Of a stretch of 64,000 bases of DNA, positions 32,684 to 41,461 are shown piece by piece. The position numbers and the translations under genes are program-made. Source of the DNA: Psychroflexus salis (lineage in GTDB: Bacteria > Bacteroidota > Bacteroidia > Flavobacteriales > Flavobacteriaceae). Position 1 is the stretch's first letter, and every line of letters starts with the position of its first letter. Where the stretch lies: positions 161,383 through 225,382 of the forward strand of contig NZ_BMGL01000004.1 in NCBI RefSeq assembly GCF_014640175.1. The letters run 5' to 3'. The notes under the pieces were generated by a model, which was given only the letters and a program-made list of their open reading frames with translations, did no database searches and was not told the origin of the DNA.

Positions 32684-33697
32684 TTAAAAAATATTCACTT
32701 CCGTTTCTAATTGAATATTAAATACCTGTTGAACCTTATATTGTATAGCTTTAGCTAAATCTAAAATTTCTTTTCCGGTTGCTTTTCCGTAATTAACAAG
32801 TACAAGTGCTTGGTTTTTGTGTACACCTGCATCGCCTTTTGTAAAACCTTTAAAATCACATTTTTCAATCAACCAACCTGCTGGGATTTTATAATTTCCA
32901 TCAGCTAATTCATAAAAAGGCATTTCTGGATACTTTTCGTTAATCTGTTTAAAAAAACTAGCATCTACAATTGGGTTTTTAAAAAAGCTTCCCGAATTTC
33001 CAATTTTTCTAGGATCGGGTAATTTGTTTTTTCGGATATAAACTACAGCATCGGATACATCTTTAATACTTGGTTTACTTATGTTTTTTTTGGAAAGCTC
33101 AGCTTGAATAGCTCCATACGAAGTTTGTAACTTATGCTTTCTTTTTGTAAGCCTAAATTGAACAGAAGTTATAATATAAAGGTTTTTGTATTCATTTTTA
33201 AAAACAGATTCACGATAACCAAACTTACATTCTTCTTTGCTGAAAACTTTTTCTTCTAAGGTTTGTTTGTGAATTGCGGTACAACTTACAAAGTGGTCTT
33301 TTAACTCAACTCCGTAAGCACCTATATTTTGAATGGGCGAAGTGCCTACAAGTCCGGGAATTAGCGATAGGTTTTCTAAACCACCATAATTTTTATCAAT
33401 ACACCAGAGTACAAATTGATGCCAGTTTTCGCCAGCTTTAGCTTCGATAACCACTTCATCTTGGTCTTCTGAAACAACACGAATTCCATTGATTTTTATA
33501 TGTAAAACCGTTGCGTCAACATCGCTGGTTAGCAACATATTACTGCCGCCGCTTAAAACAAAAAGCTCTTCAGCATAAAAGCGTTTTAATATATGCTTTA
33601 GTTCTTTTTCAGAATAAATAGCAATATATTGTTTAGCACGCACATCTATGCCAAATGTATTGTGCGATTTAAGCGGAGCATCTTTTTGTATTTGCAT
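32684..33697 (-). CDS. murB: UDP-N-acetylmuramate dehydrogenase
   Basis: Reduces UDP-GlcNAc-enolpyruvate to UDP-MurNAc using NADPH and FAD in peptidoglycan synthesis. The 337-aa protein shows LKSHNTFGIDVRA at the N-terminus, FVLSGGSNMLLTSD and ENLSLIPGLVGTSPIQNIGAYGVEL (FAD domain), and the catalytic Ser in GNSGSFFKNPIV, with AGWLIEKCDFKG near the end. It starts 5 bp after the aminotransferase stop, so the two share a transcript. The preceding pathway enzyme, MurA, is encoded at the far end of the window. Confidence 0.96.
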   Translation of the reverse strand: MQIQKDAPLKSHNTFGIDVRAKQYIAIYSEKELKHILKRFYAEELFVLSGGSNMLLTSDVDATVLHIKINGIRVVSEDQDEVVIEAKAGENWHQFVLWCIDKNYGGLENLSLIPGLVGTSPIQNIGAYGVELKDHFVSCTAIHKQTLEEKVFSKEECKFGYRESVFKNEYKNLYIITSVQFRLTKRKHKLQTSYGAIQAELSKKNISKPSIKDVSDAVVYIRKNKLPDPRKIGNSGSFFKNPIVDASFFKQINEKYPEMPFYELADGNYKIPAGWLIEKCDFKGFTKGDAGVHKNQALVLVNYGKATGKEILDLAKAIQYKVQQVFNIQLETEVNIF

Positions 33698-33702
33698 TAC
33701 AA

Positions 33703-34893
33703 CTAATTAGGATAATCTTGCAAAGCTAACTTTAAAATATGAATTGCTTTTAAAATGATTTCTTTTTCAAGTACATACGCAATTCTAATTTGGTTTATAC
33801 CTGTATTTGGGGTGGAATAGAAACCTGCAGCTGGAGCAACCATGATTGTTTCACCATTAACTTCATATTCAGAAAGTAACCATTTAGCAAAATCTTCAGA
33901 ATCTTCAACTGGCAACTCTACAGTACAATAAAATGCCCCTTTAGGCACTGCAACTTTTACATCTTTTATGCTCTTTAAACCTTCAACCAAGGTGTTTCTG
34001 CGTTCTACATATTCAGAAATAACTTCATTAAAATAAGCATCATCGGTGTCTAAGGCAGCTTCAGCAGCAATTTGTGCAAAAGTTGGCGGACTTAACCTTG
34101 CTTGTGCAAACTTCATTGCATTTGTTATTAGTTCTTTGTTTTTAGAAGCTATACACCCAATTCGAGCTCCACACATGCTGTATCGTTTAGAAACAGAATC
34201 GATCATAATAGCATGTTCTGCTAAACGCTCCACTTGCATAATTGAATAATGTTTTGCACCATCGTAAGCAAACTCTCTATAAACTTCGTCTGCTAAAATA
34301 AAAATATCATGTTTTAAAGCTAAATCTGCTAATTGCTCAATTTCATCTTTAGTATATAAATAACCTGTCGGATTTCCAGGATTACAAATTAAAATTGCTT
34401 TTGTGTTTGGATTAATTAGTTTCTCAAATTCAGCAATTGGTGGCAGTGCAAAATTATTTTCTAATTTAGATTCAACCGCACGTACGCGAACACCAGATGC
34501 AGTTGCAAATCCGTTGTAATTTGCGTAAAAAGGTTCGGGTATAATTACTTCATCTCCAGGGTCTGTTATACAACCCATAGCAAATAGCAAGGCTTCAGAC
34601 CCACCAGTTGTAACCAATATTTCGTCTGGATGTAAAGGAATCTGATTTTTTTTATAATAAGCCGAAAGTTTTTCTAAGTAAGTTTCAAAACCTTGCGATG
34701 GACTGTAAGACAATATAGATAAATCGTTGTTTTTTACTGCATCTAAAGCTACTTTAGGGGTTTCTATATCGGGTTGACCAATATTTAAATAATGAATAGT
34801 TTTACCTGATTTTTTAGCAATCTCTGCATACGGCATTAATTTACGAATTGGAGATTCTGGCATTGCCAGACCCTTTTGCGATATTTTCGGCAT
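33703..34893 (-). CDS. Class I pyridoxal-phosphate aminotransferase
   Basis: The 396-aa fold-type I enzyme shows LNIGQPDIETP, TTGGSEALLFAMGCI, CNPGNPTGYLYTKDEIEQL, the PLP-Asp/Tyr segment ILADEVYREFAYDG, the Schiff-base Lys in SVSKRYSMCGARIGCI, and the substrate carboxylate Arg in INQIRIAYV. It resembles aspartate aminotransferase (AspB-type), but tyrosine or other aminotransferases of the same subgroup cannot be excluded. First gene of the aminotransferase-murB unit, divergent from the aspartyl protease gene. Confidence 0.92.
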   Translation of the reverse strand: MPKISQKGLAMPESPIRKLMPYAEIAKKSGKTIHYLNIGQPDIETPKVALDAVKNNDLSILSYSPSQGFETYLEKLSAYYKKNQIPLHPDEILVTTGGSEALLFAMGCITDPGDEVIIPEPFYANYNGFATASGVRVRAVESKLENNFALPPIAEFEKLINPNTKAILICNPGNPTGYLYTKDEIEQLADLALKHDIFILADEVYREFAYDGAKHYSIMQVERLAEHAIMIDSVSKRYSMCGARIGCIASKNKELITNAMKFAQARLSPPTFAQIAAEAALDTDDAYFNEVISEYVERRNTLVEGLKSIKDVKVAVPKGAFYCTVELPVEDSEDFAKWLLSEYEVNGETIMVAPAAGFYSTPNTGINQIRIAYVLEKEIILKAIHILKLALQDYPN

Positions 34894-34982
34894 TTCAATT
34901 TATTTTTTACAAAAATGCAAAATATATGTTACATAAGTAGCTTCATATAATCGATTTAATAAGGTTTTATTACTTTTAACTT

Positions 34983-36344
34983 ATGCTTAAAAAGTTTACT
35001 CCAATCTTAATCTTATTACTGGTTTCTGCAAGTTTTTTTGCCCAACCAGATCCTGGATTTCATTTTGTAAATCCGAACCAAAGAGCAATAAAAATTAAAT
35101 TTGAACAATTAAATAATCTTATTATCATTCCTGTAGAACTTAATGGCGTAGAACTTTCTTTTTTATTAGATACGGGTGTTGATAAAACCTTACTCATTGC
35201 CTTAGAAGCTGGCGAAAGCATGGAGCTAAATAAAGCCAATCAGGTTAATATACGCGGCTTGGGTATAGACGATAACTTCGTGGCTTACCAATCCATAGAA
35301 AACACATTGCAAATCGGAAGCGCAATTCATAACAATAAAGATGTATATTTTATAATCGATAAGGATAACAAGCTCACTAAACGCTTAGGCTTGCCAATTA
35401 ATGGAATAATTGGCTACGATTTTTTTAAAGATTTTATTGTTCGAATTGATTATAAAAGAAACTTGATTAAATTATATAATCCAGAAAAGTTTAATAGAAA
35501 ATTACGCAGTTTTGAAGCCCTACCATTACTTTTTTATAAACGAAAACCTTACCTAAATTTAAAGGTTAAAGATAGCAGTATTACAAAACCAAATTTAAAT
35601 TTATTATTCGATACTGGCTCTGGGTCAAGTTTTTGGCTTTTAGAAAAAGAATACATACAAGTACCACAATTATATTTTAAAGATATTTTGGGCTATGGTT
35701 TTAATTCTACTATTAAAGGTAAGCGTTCTAGAGTGCAAGAAGTTGTATTGGGTAAATATCGTATAAATCAGCCCACAGTTGCCTATCCTAATGTAGACCA
35801 AATAATTCAAATTGAACAAAATGTAATGCGCGATGGTACCATTGGAGCAGAAATATTAAGGCGTTTTAAATGGTTTATAGATTACCCAAATAAAAGAATT
35901 TATTTTAAGTCGAATTCTAATTACAACGAAACATTTGGGTATGATATGAGCGGATTAGTTTTAGAGTTTGATGGTATTAAAATGGTTAAGCGGATTAAAA
36001 GTGTAAAAATGAATATTGAAAAATATACTCAATTTAATGAAGAATTAAACCCCAAATCTAGAAACGATTTTATATTAAGCGTTGAAATTCAACCCAAGTT
36101 AATTATTTCAGATATTCGACTTGACTCGCCAGCTGCAGATGCTTCAATTAAAGTGGGAGACGAGTTGATTAAAATAAATTCGAAAGAAGTATACCAATTA
36201 AAATTAAAACAAATTCAACAAATATTGTCTGAAGAAGAAGGCAAAAAAGTAAAATTAGAGCTTAATAGAAAAGGAAAAATACTTAAAAAAGAAATCTATT
36301 TAAGAGATCGTTTTAAAGATTTAATTCAAAACTCAAAAAACTAA
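34983..36344 (+). CDS. Secreted retropepsin-like aspartyl protease with C-terminal PDZ domain
   Basis: The 453-aa protein has a signal peptide (MLKKFTPILILLLVSASFFAQ), two aspartyl-protease half-domains with Asp-Thr-Gly motifs (LSFLLDTGVDKTLLI near residue 60 and NLLFDTGSGSSFWL near residue 210), and a PDZ domain at about residues 375-440 (SDIRLDSPAADASIKVGDELIKINSKEV). Two half-domains in one chain would form one complete active site, unlike single-motif retropepsins. Predicted to act in the periplasm or at the surface. The substrate is unknown. It stands alone between divergent and downstream units. Confidence 0.85.
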   Translation: MLKKFTPILILLLVSASFFAQPDPGFHFVNPNQRAIKIKFEQLNNLIIIPVELNGVELSFLLDTGVDKTLLIALEAGESMELNKANQVNIRGLGIDDNFVAYQSIENTLQIGSAIHNNKDVYFIIDKDNKLTKRLGLPINGIIGYDFFKDFIVRIDYKRNLIKLYNPEKFNRKLRSFEALPLLFYKRKPYLNLKVKDSSITKPNLNLLFDTGSGSSFWLLEKEYIQVPQLYFKDILGYGFNSTIKGKRSRVQEVVLGKYRINQPTVAYPNVDQIIQIEQNVMRDGTIGAEILRRFKWFIDYPNKRIYFKSNSNYNETFGYDMSGLVLEFDGIKMVKRIKSVKMNIEKYTQFNEELNPKSRNDFILSVEIQPKLIISDIRLDSPAADASIKVGDELIKINSKEVYQLKLKQIQQILSEEEGKKVKLELNRKGKILKKEIYLRDRFKDLIQNSKN

Positions 36345-36355
36345 TGCTTTAGTCT

Positions 36356-36384
36356 TTTGTTTATGCGCTTAAATGGTATTTTTG
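36356..36384 (+). promoter_or_regulatory. Promoter of valS
   Basis: TTTG at 36356-36359 as -33 element, a 17-bp spacer and the -7 TATTTTTG at 36377-36384, 19 bp before the ATG. Full consensus match. Confidence 0.75.
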
Positions 36385-36403
36385 CAGCCATAAATAAACC
36401 CAA

Positions 36404-39037
36404 ATGTCCATAGCTACAAAATATTCTCCAAAAGAAGTTGAAAATAAATGGTATTCTTATTGGTTAGAACATAAATTTTTTCAATCTCAGCCTAGTGAAA
36501 AACCTTCTTACACCATTGTAATTCCACCACCTAATGTTACGGGAGTTTTACACATGGGACACATGTTAAACAACACTATACAAGATGTGTTAATACGCAA
36601 AGCAAGATTAAAAGGCTATAACGCATGTTGGGTTCCGGGTACGGACCATGCATCGATTGCTACCGAAGCAAAAGTGGTAGCAAAACTGAAAAGTGAAGGT
36701 GTAGAAAAATCTTCAATATCTAGAGATGAATTTTTAAACCATGCCTGGGATTGGACAAATACGTATGGAGGCAAGATTTTGAATCAGTTACAAAAACTAG
36801 GTGCATCTTGCGATTGGGATCGTGTAAAATTTACAATGGATGATGATTTATACGAATCGGTAATTCATACGTTTATTGATCTGTATAATAAAGGAAAAAT
36901 TTACCGTGGATACCGCATGGTGAACTGGGATCCTGAAGCTAAAACCACTCTGTCCGATGAAGAAATTATTCACCAAGAAAAACAAGGTAAGTTATACTAC
37001 ATTAATTACCATGTAGAAGGCACAGACGAAACACTTTGTATTGCTACTACTCGACCAGAAACTTTGTTTGGTGATACAGCAATTTGTATTCACCCCGAAG
37101 ACGAACGTTACCAACATTTAAAAAATAAACGTGCCATCGTTCCAGTTGTTAATAGGAGTATTCCTATTATACAGGATGAATATGTAGATTTAGAATTTGG
37201 AACAGGTTGTTTAAAAGTTACTCCAGCGCACGACGAGAATGACAAAATGTTGGGCGATAAACATCAATTAGAAGTAATCGATATTTTTAACGATGATGCC
37301 ACACTTAATCATTATGGTTTAGACTATCAAGGCAAAGATCGTTTCGAAGTTCGGAAATTATTTGCAAAGGAATTAGAGCAAAAAGGCCATCTTATAAAAG
37401 TTGAAAATCACATTAATAAAGTCGGCACATCCGAGCGTACAGGCGCTGTAATTGAGCCCAAACTTTCAGACCAGTGGTTTTTAAAAATGCAAGACTTAGC
37501 TAAGCCTGCTTTAGATGCTGTTTTAACCAATAAAGAAGTAAAATTATTTCCTAAAAAATTTGAAAATACCTACAAAAATTGGCTAGAAAATGTTCGCGAT
37601 TGGAATATTTCAAGACAACTATGGTGGGGGCATCGTATTCCAGCTTATTATATTGGCGAAGGCAAAAATGATTTTGTCGTTGCTAAAAATGCAGATGAAG
37701 CATTAGAGTTAGCTATTCAAAAAACAGGCAATCCAACTTTAAGTCATGCCGACATTCATCAAGAAGAAGATGTGTTAGATACTTGGTTTTCTTCTTGGTT
37801 ATGGCCAATGAGCGTTTTTGATGGTATTCGGAATCCAGAAAATGAAGAATTTAATTATTATTATCCAACCAAAGATTTAGTTACAGGTCCAGATATTCTG
37901 TTTTTTTGGGTAGCCAGAATGATTATGGCTGGATACGAATACACCGATCAAAAACCATTCGAAAATGTTTATTTAACAGGGATTGTTAGAGATAAGCAAA
38001 GGCGAAAAATGTCTAAATCTTTAGGGAATTCTCCAGATGCATTAAAATTAATTGAAGAGTTCGGAGCCGATGGCGTTCGTGTTGGTTTACTATTAAGTAA
38101 TTCTGCAGGAAATGATTTGTTGTTCGACGAAGCTCTTTGTCAACAAGGTAAAGCCTTTGCTAATAAACTTTGGAATGCTTTTCGTTTAATTCAAGGATGG
38201 GAAGTTTCAACTGAAATTGAACAGCCTGAGCATAGCAAACTTGCATTAGATTGGTATGCAGCTAAATTTCAAGCTACATTGAGTGAAATTGAAGACCACT
38301 TCAGTAAATATCGAATTTCTGACGCTTTAATGCAAACTTATAAACTTGTTTGGGATGATTTCTGTTCTTGGTTGCTCGAAATCGTGAAACCAGCTTACCA
38401 GCAAGCAATTGATGCTAAAACCTTAAAAAGCACACTAACTTTATTAGAAGATAATTTAAAATTATTGCATCCATTTATGCCATTTGTAACTGAAGAAATC
38501 TGGCATAACATTAAAAAACGTACTACAAATGAAGCGCTTATTGTAGCTACATGGCCAGAACAAGCAAATTTTGATGTTCAATTTTTGAAAGATTTTGAGA
38601 TTACCAAAGATGTAATTAGTGGTGTTCGAAATATAAGAAAAGAGAAAAATATAGCTTTTAAAGAAAGCTTACAACTTAAGCTAATTAATAACGAAAATTT
38701 TGATGCTAAATTTAATACTGTTGTAGAAAAATTATGTAACCTACAACCACTTCAGGAAGTTAACGAACAGGTAGAAGGGGCTTTTTCTTTCCGAGTATTA
38801 GCTAACGAGTACTTTATTCCAATAGAAGGTGCTGTAGATGTTGAAGCTGAAAAAGAAAAACTATTTGCAGAACTAACTTATTTGCAAGGCTTTTTAAAGT
38901 CGGTTGAGAAAAAATTAGGTAATGAAAAGTTTGTGGCAAATGCTCCAGAAAAAGTAGTAGCTATCGAAAAACAAAAGCAAGAAGATGCTTTAGCAAAAAT
39001 AGAAACTGTAAAAACTAGTTTAGAAGCATTAAACTAA
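36404..39037 (+). CDS. valS: Valine--tRNA ligase
   Basis: Class Ia synthetase for tRNA-Val. The 877-aa protein shows PPPNVTGVLHMGHM (HMGH at residues 50-53), TTRPETLFGDTAICIHPEDE in the editing domain, ISRQLWWGHRIPAYY, KMSKSLGNSPD near residue 535, and the C-terminal tRNA-binding coiled coil (AEKEKLFAELTYLQGFLKSVEKKLGNEKFVANAP). Full length. The 3' end overlaps the convergent acyl-CoA-binding protein gene by 4 bp. Confidence 0.97.
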   Translation: MSIATKYSPKEVENKWYSYWLEHKFFQSQPSEKPSYTIVIPPPNVTGVLHMGHMLNNTIQDVLIRKARLKGYNACWVPGTDHASIATEAKVVAKLKSEGVEKSSISRDEFLNHAWDWTNTYGGKILNQLQKLGASCDWDRVKFTMDDDLYESVIHTFIDLYNKGKIYRGYRMVNWDPEAKTTLSDEEIIHQEKQGKLYYINYHVEGTDETLCIATTRPETLFGDTAICIHPEDERYQHLKNKRAIVPVVNRSIPIIQDEYVDLEFGTGCLKVTPAHDENDKMLGDKHQLEVIDIFNDDATLNHYGLDYQGKDRFEVRKLFAKELEQKGHLIKVENHINKVGTSERTGAVIEPKLSDQWFLKMQDLAKPALDAVLTNKEVKLFPKKFENTYKNWLENVRDWNISRQLWWGHRIPAYYIGEGKNDFVVAKNADEALELAIQKTGNPTLSHADIHQEEDVLDTWFSSWLWPMSVFDGIRNPENEEFNYYYPTKDLVTGPDILFFWVARMIMAGYEYTDQKPFENVYLTGIVRDKQRRKMSKSLGNSPDALKLIEEFGADGVRVGLLLSNSAGNDLLFDEALCQQGKAFANKLWNAFRLIQGWEVSTEIEQPEHSKLALDWYAAKFQATLSEIEDHFSKYRISDALMQTYKLVWDDFCSWLLEIVKPAYQQAIDAKTLKSTLTLLEDNLKLLHPFMPFVTEEIWHNIKKRTTNEALIVATWPEQANFDVQFLKDFEITKDVISGVRNIRKEKNIAFKESLQLKLINNENFDAKFNTVVEKLCNLQPLQEVNEQVEGAFSFRVLANEYFIPIEGAVDVEAEKEKLFAELTYLQGFLKSVEKKLGNEKFVANAPEKVVAIEKQKQEDALAKIETVKTSLEALN

Positions 39038-39330
39038 AATTCGCCATTAAGCTGCTGTTTAGCAAGTTGAATGTATTTAATTTTGGCTTCTCGTTGAGAC
39101 ATGGTTTTAATTTGGAATAATGCATTAGCTTTAAATGCGTTAACCAATTCTTCACCACTTTCGGGTTGATGGTAAACTTGTAAGCGGTTATCGTTTGTTG
39201 CTTGTTTATAGTAAGAGTAAAAGTGCAATAATATATCTTGTGGAAACTTCTTTTGGGTTTCGCCTACTTTTTTGTAAGCTTCAAAAAAAGCTTCTTCTAA
39301 CTTTTGATCTGTAAGGTCTGTATAATTCAC
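39034..39330 (-). CDS. Acyl-CoA-binding protein
   Basis: The 98-aa protein matches the eukaryote-type four-helix ACBP fold: LEEAFFEAYKKVGETQKKFPQDILLHFYSYYKQATNDN, then NAFKANALFQIKTMSQREAKIKYIQLAKQQL, with the conserved YxxYKQAT and KYI residues that bind acyl-CoA. It would buffer cytosolic acyl-CoA. It is the last gene of the LUD-cdsA-psd-ACBP unit and starts 2 bp after the psd stop, which ties it to phospholipid synthesis. Its 3' end overlaps valS by 4 bp. Confidence 0.88.
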   Translation of the reverse strand: MNYTDLTDQKLEEAFFEAYKKVGETQKKFPQDILLHFYSYYKQATNDNRLQVYHQPESGEELVNAFKANALFQIKTMSQREAKIKYIQLAKQQLNGEF

Positions 39331-39332
39331 GA

Positions 39333-39986
39333 CTAAATTAATTCGGTTAATTTGGTTTCTGCACCACGTACTTTTTCACCTATTTGAACATTTACTGGTG
39401 TTCCAATTGGTAAGAAAACATCTACTCGCGATCCAAATTTAATAAAACCACTATCATCACCTTGATTAATCTTTTGCCCAACTACAGCGTAATTAACTAT
39501 TCGTTTTGCAACTGCACCAGCAATTTGACGATATAAAATTTCACCAAATTTAGCAGTTTCAATTACTACAGTTGTGCGTTCATTTTCTTCTGAAGACTTA
39601 GGATGCCAAGCAACTAAATATTTTCCTTTATGATATTGGCTATATTTAACTTCACCACTTGAGGGATATCGCGTTACATGCACATTTAAAGGCGACATAA
39701 AAATAGAAACTAATAGGCGTTTATCTTTAAAATATTCCTTTTCTTCAACTTCTTCAATAGCAACTACCTTACCATCTACAGGAGCAACTACGAAGTTTTC
39801 ATTTTGAAGAATGCCACGTTTAGGGTTTCTAAAAAATTGGGCTACTAAAATGAAGAAAATAAAACTAATGCCAAATACAGTATATTTTACCCATATTAAA
39901 TTAGTTATAAAACTGGTCGCTAGGTTTAGAGCGATAAATAGCATCAAGGATACTAATAATATTTTAAAGCCTTCTTTATGAAACAT
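39333..39986 (-). CDS. psd: Phosphatidylserine decarboxylase, short form
   Basis: Converts phosphatidylserine to phosphatidylethanolamine. The 217-aa protein has two N-terminal membrane helices, FVVAPVDGKVVAIEEV, SIFMSPLNVHVTRYPSSGEV with the conserved His, and GFIKFGSRVDVFLP, where the Gly-Ser pair is the self-cleavage site that yields the pyruvoyl group. It belongs to the short Asd/Psd-A type class. I prefer ATG 39986 over TTG 39992. It overlaps the upstream cdsA by 11 bp, so translation is coupled. Confidence 0.93.
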   Translation of the reverse strand: MFHKEGFKILLVSLMLFIALNLATSFITNLIWVKYTVFGISFIFFILVAQFFRNPKRGILQNENFVVAPVDGKVVAIEEVEEKEYFKDKRLLVSIFMSPLNVHVTRYPSSGEVKYSQYHKGKYLVAWHPKSSEENERTTVVIETAKFGEILYRQIAGAVAKRIVNYAVVGQKINQGDDSGFIKFGSRVDVFLPIGTPVNVQIGEKVRGAETKLTELI

Positions 39987-40779
39987 ATTCAATTATTAAC
40001 AAAAAAGTATATACAAATGTAATGGAAAAAATGGTACTATCCATTCTATCAAAAACGCCTCCGTGCCCTGGCATTATACTGCCGCTATCTTTTACTTTAG
40101 CAACTCTTTTAAATTTAGATTGTACTAAGTCGCCTAAACTTCCAGTAACCCATACAATTAATGCAATTCCGAACCAAACAAATATATTATATAAATCGGT
40201 TATTGTATAAATAATATATCCAAAAATTAATGAAGCAATTAAACCACCAAAAAAGCCTTCAAAAGTTTTTTTAGGCGATACACGTTGAAATAGTTTATGT
40301 TTTCCAAAATTTTTACCAATTAAATAAGCAAACGAGTCGTTTACCCAAATTAGCACAAAAAAGCCGATGAGTAGATAGGGTTGATAAGTTCCGTTAACAC
40401 TCGGTAATAAACATAAAAACAGAAAAGATGGTACGATGTAGAGCCAAGAAATTAATGGCTTTTTATCTGATATAATTACAAAATCTTTTTTAGAAAACAA
40501 GTCTTTTAGCAGCAGTATTTTTACTAGTAAAACAAACGGAATAAGTAAGTAAACGTACGTAAAGTAGGTAGGGAAATTTGTTAAACTATACAGTAAACTA
40601 GCTAATAATAAATAACCGATAAGGTTTTTAAACTTCAATAAACGTTGCAATTCGTAAATTGAAATAATGCCTAAAATTAAAAAAACCAGTATCAAGGTTT
40701 TTTCACCTGCAATTACAGAACCAGCAATAATTAGTATATAAACTACGCCAGCTAAAGCGCGTTTTATAGTTTCATTCAT
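39976..40779 (-). CDS. cdsA: Phosphatidate cytidylyltransferase
   Basis: Makes CDP-diacylglycerol from phosphatidic acid and CTP. The 267-aa polytopic membrane protein has the family signature SLGDLVQSKFKRVAKVKDSGSIMPGHGGVFDRMDS near the C-terminus (shown here as the conserved KRVAKVKDSGSIMPGHGG and FDRMDS elements), plus NDSFAYLIGKNFGKHK with the metal-binding Asp. About eight hydrophobic segments precede it. It lies between the LUD gene (3-bp gap) and psd (overlap). Confidence 0.95.
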   Translation of the reverse strand: MNETIKRALAGVVYILIIAGSVIAGEKTLILVFLILGIISIYELQRLLKFKNLIGYLLLASLLYSLTNFPTYFTYVYLLIPFVLLVKILLLKDLFSKKDFVIISDKKPLISWLYIVPSFLFLCLLPSVNGTYQPYLLIGFFVLIWVNDSFAYLIGKNFGKHKLFQRVSPKKTFEGFFGGLIASLIFGYIIYTITDLYNIFVWFGIALIVWVTGSLGDLVQSKFKRVAKVKDSGSIMPGHGGVFDRMDSTIFSITFVYTFLLIIEYVS

Positions 40780-40782
40780 TAA

Positions 40783-41385
40783 TTATAAATCTTCAAGAAG
40801 AAGCAAATATAAGTTTTTTGAAGGACTACCGTAGCTCATAAAATCAGATTCTACTTTTCCTTCAAAAGTTTTCATGGTTGTTATGTTGCTTGGTATCGTA
40901 CTCTTCTTGCTCTTAATTAGTTGCAAACCTTCACCTATGGTTTCTAGTAATTGGCTTGTGGTAGCAATAACTACAAAATTATAAGGTAAATCGTTTAATT
41001 TTTTTTCGCCAATTTGATCGGAGTTAACTAGCAGTGCTCCCGTATTCGCAATTAAATATTCGGTTGAGAGTAAAAAATAGTCAGCTTCTAAAGGTTTTGT
41101 TGTAGATGTTGGTATTTTAAAACGCTGTAAAAGTTGTGGGTCTTTCACAAAAACATTTTCTTTTGCCCAGTTGTTTTCTTTTAAAATTTGATGAAAAAGA
41201 GTAAGAACATCATTTTCATCTTCACAATACAAAAATTTACCTCCGTTGGCTTTAAAGTTAGTCATGAACATTTCGTCGATAGGTAATCGCTTTTCAGGCA
41301 TAAACTTACTTTCGGCAGGGTCTTTTTGTAAGTTTTGCTTGTCTTTCTTTTTTTTATTACCAAAAAGACGATTAAAAATATTCAT
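40783..41385 (-). CDS. LUD (LutC-like) domain-containing protein
   Basis: The 200-aa protein has a basic N-terminus (NRLFGNKKKKDKQNLQKDPAESK) followed by a LUD/LutC-type domain, with ADYFLLSTEYLIANTGALLVNSDQ and NDLPYNFVVIATTSQLLETIGEGL. LutC belongs to lactate-utilisation complexes with LutA and LutB, neither of which is here, so a lactate role is not supported. It is the first gene of the LUD-cdsA-psd-ACBP unit, starting 3 bp before cdsA, under its own -7 element. Function in this context is unknown. Confidence 0.82.
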   Translation of the reverse strand: MNIFNRLFGNKKKKDKQNLQKDPAESKFMPEKRLPIDEMFMTNFKANGGKFLYCEDENDVLTLFHQILKENNWAKENVFVKDPQLLQRFKIPTSTTKPLEADYFLLSTEYLIANTGALLVNSDQIGEKKLNDLPYNFVVIATTSQLLETIGEGLQLIKSKKSTIPSNITTMKTFEGKVESDFMSYGSPSKNLYLLLLEDL

Positions 41386-41405
41386 AAAATTATTTGCATT
41401 AGTGT

Positions 41406-41413
41406 CAAAAATA
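41406..41413 (-). promoter_or_regulatory. Promoter -7 element of the LUD-cdsA-psd-ACBP operon
   Basis: On the minus strand TATTTTTG (TAnnTTTG), ending 20 bp before the LUD ATG at 41385. Confidence 0.55.
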
Positions 41414-41461
41414 TGAATTTAGTTAAATTAAATCTCTATTTATGAATAAATACTATTTAAT

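Noticed and set aside
40783..41385. Lactate-utilisation (LutC) gene
   Set aside because: Only the LUD domain is present; no lutA or lutB nearby and the gene heads a phospholipid operon.
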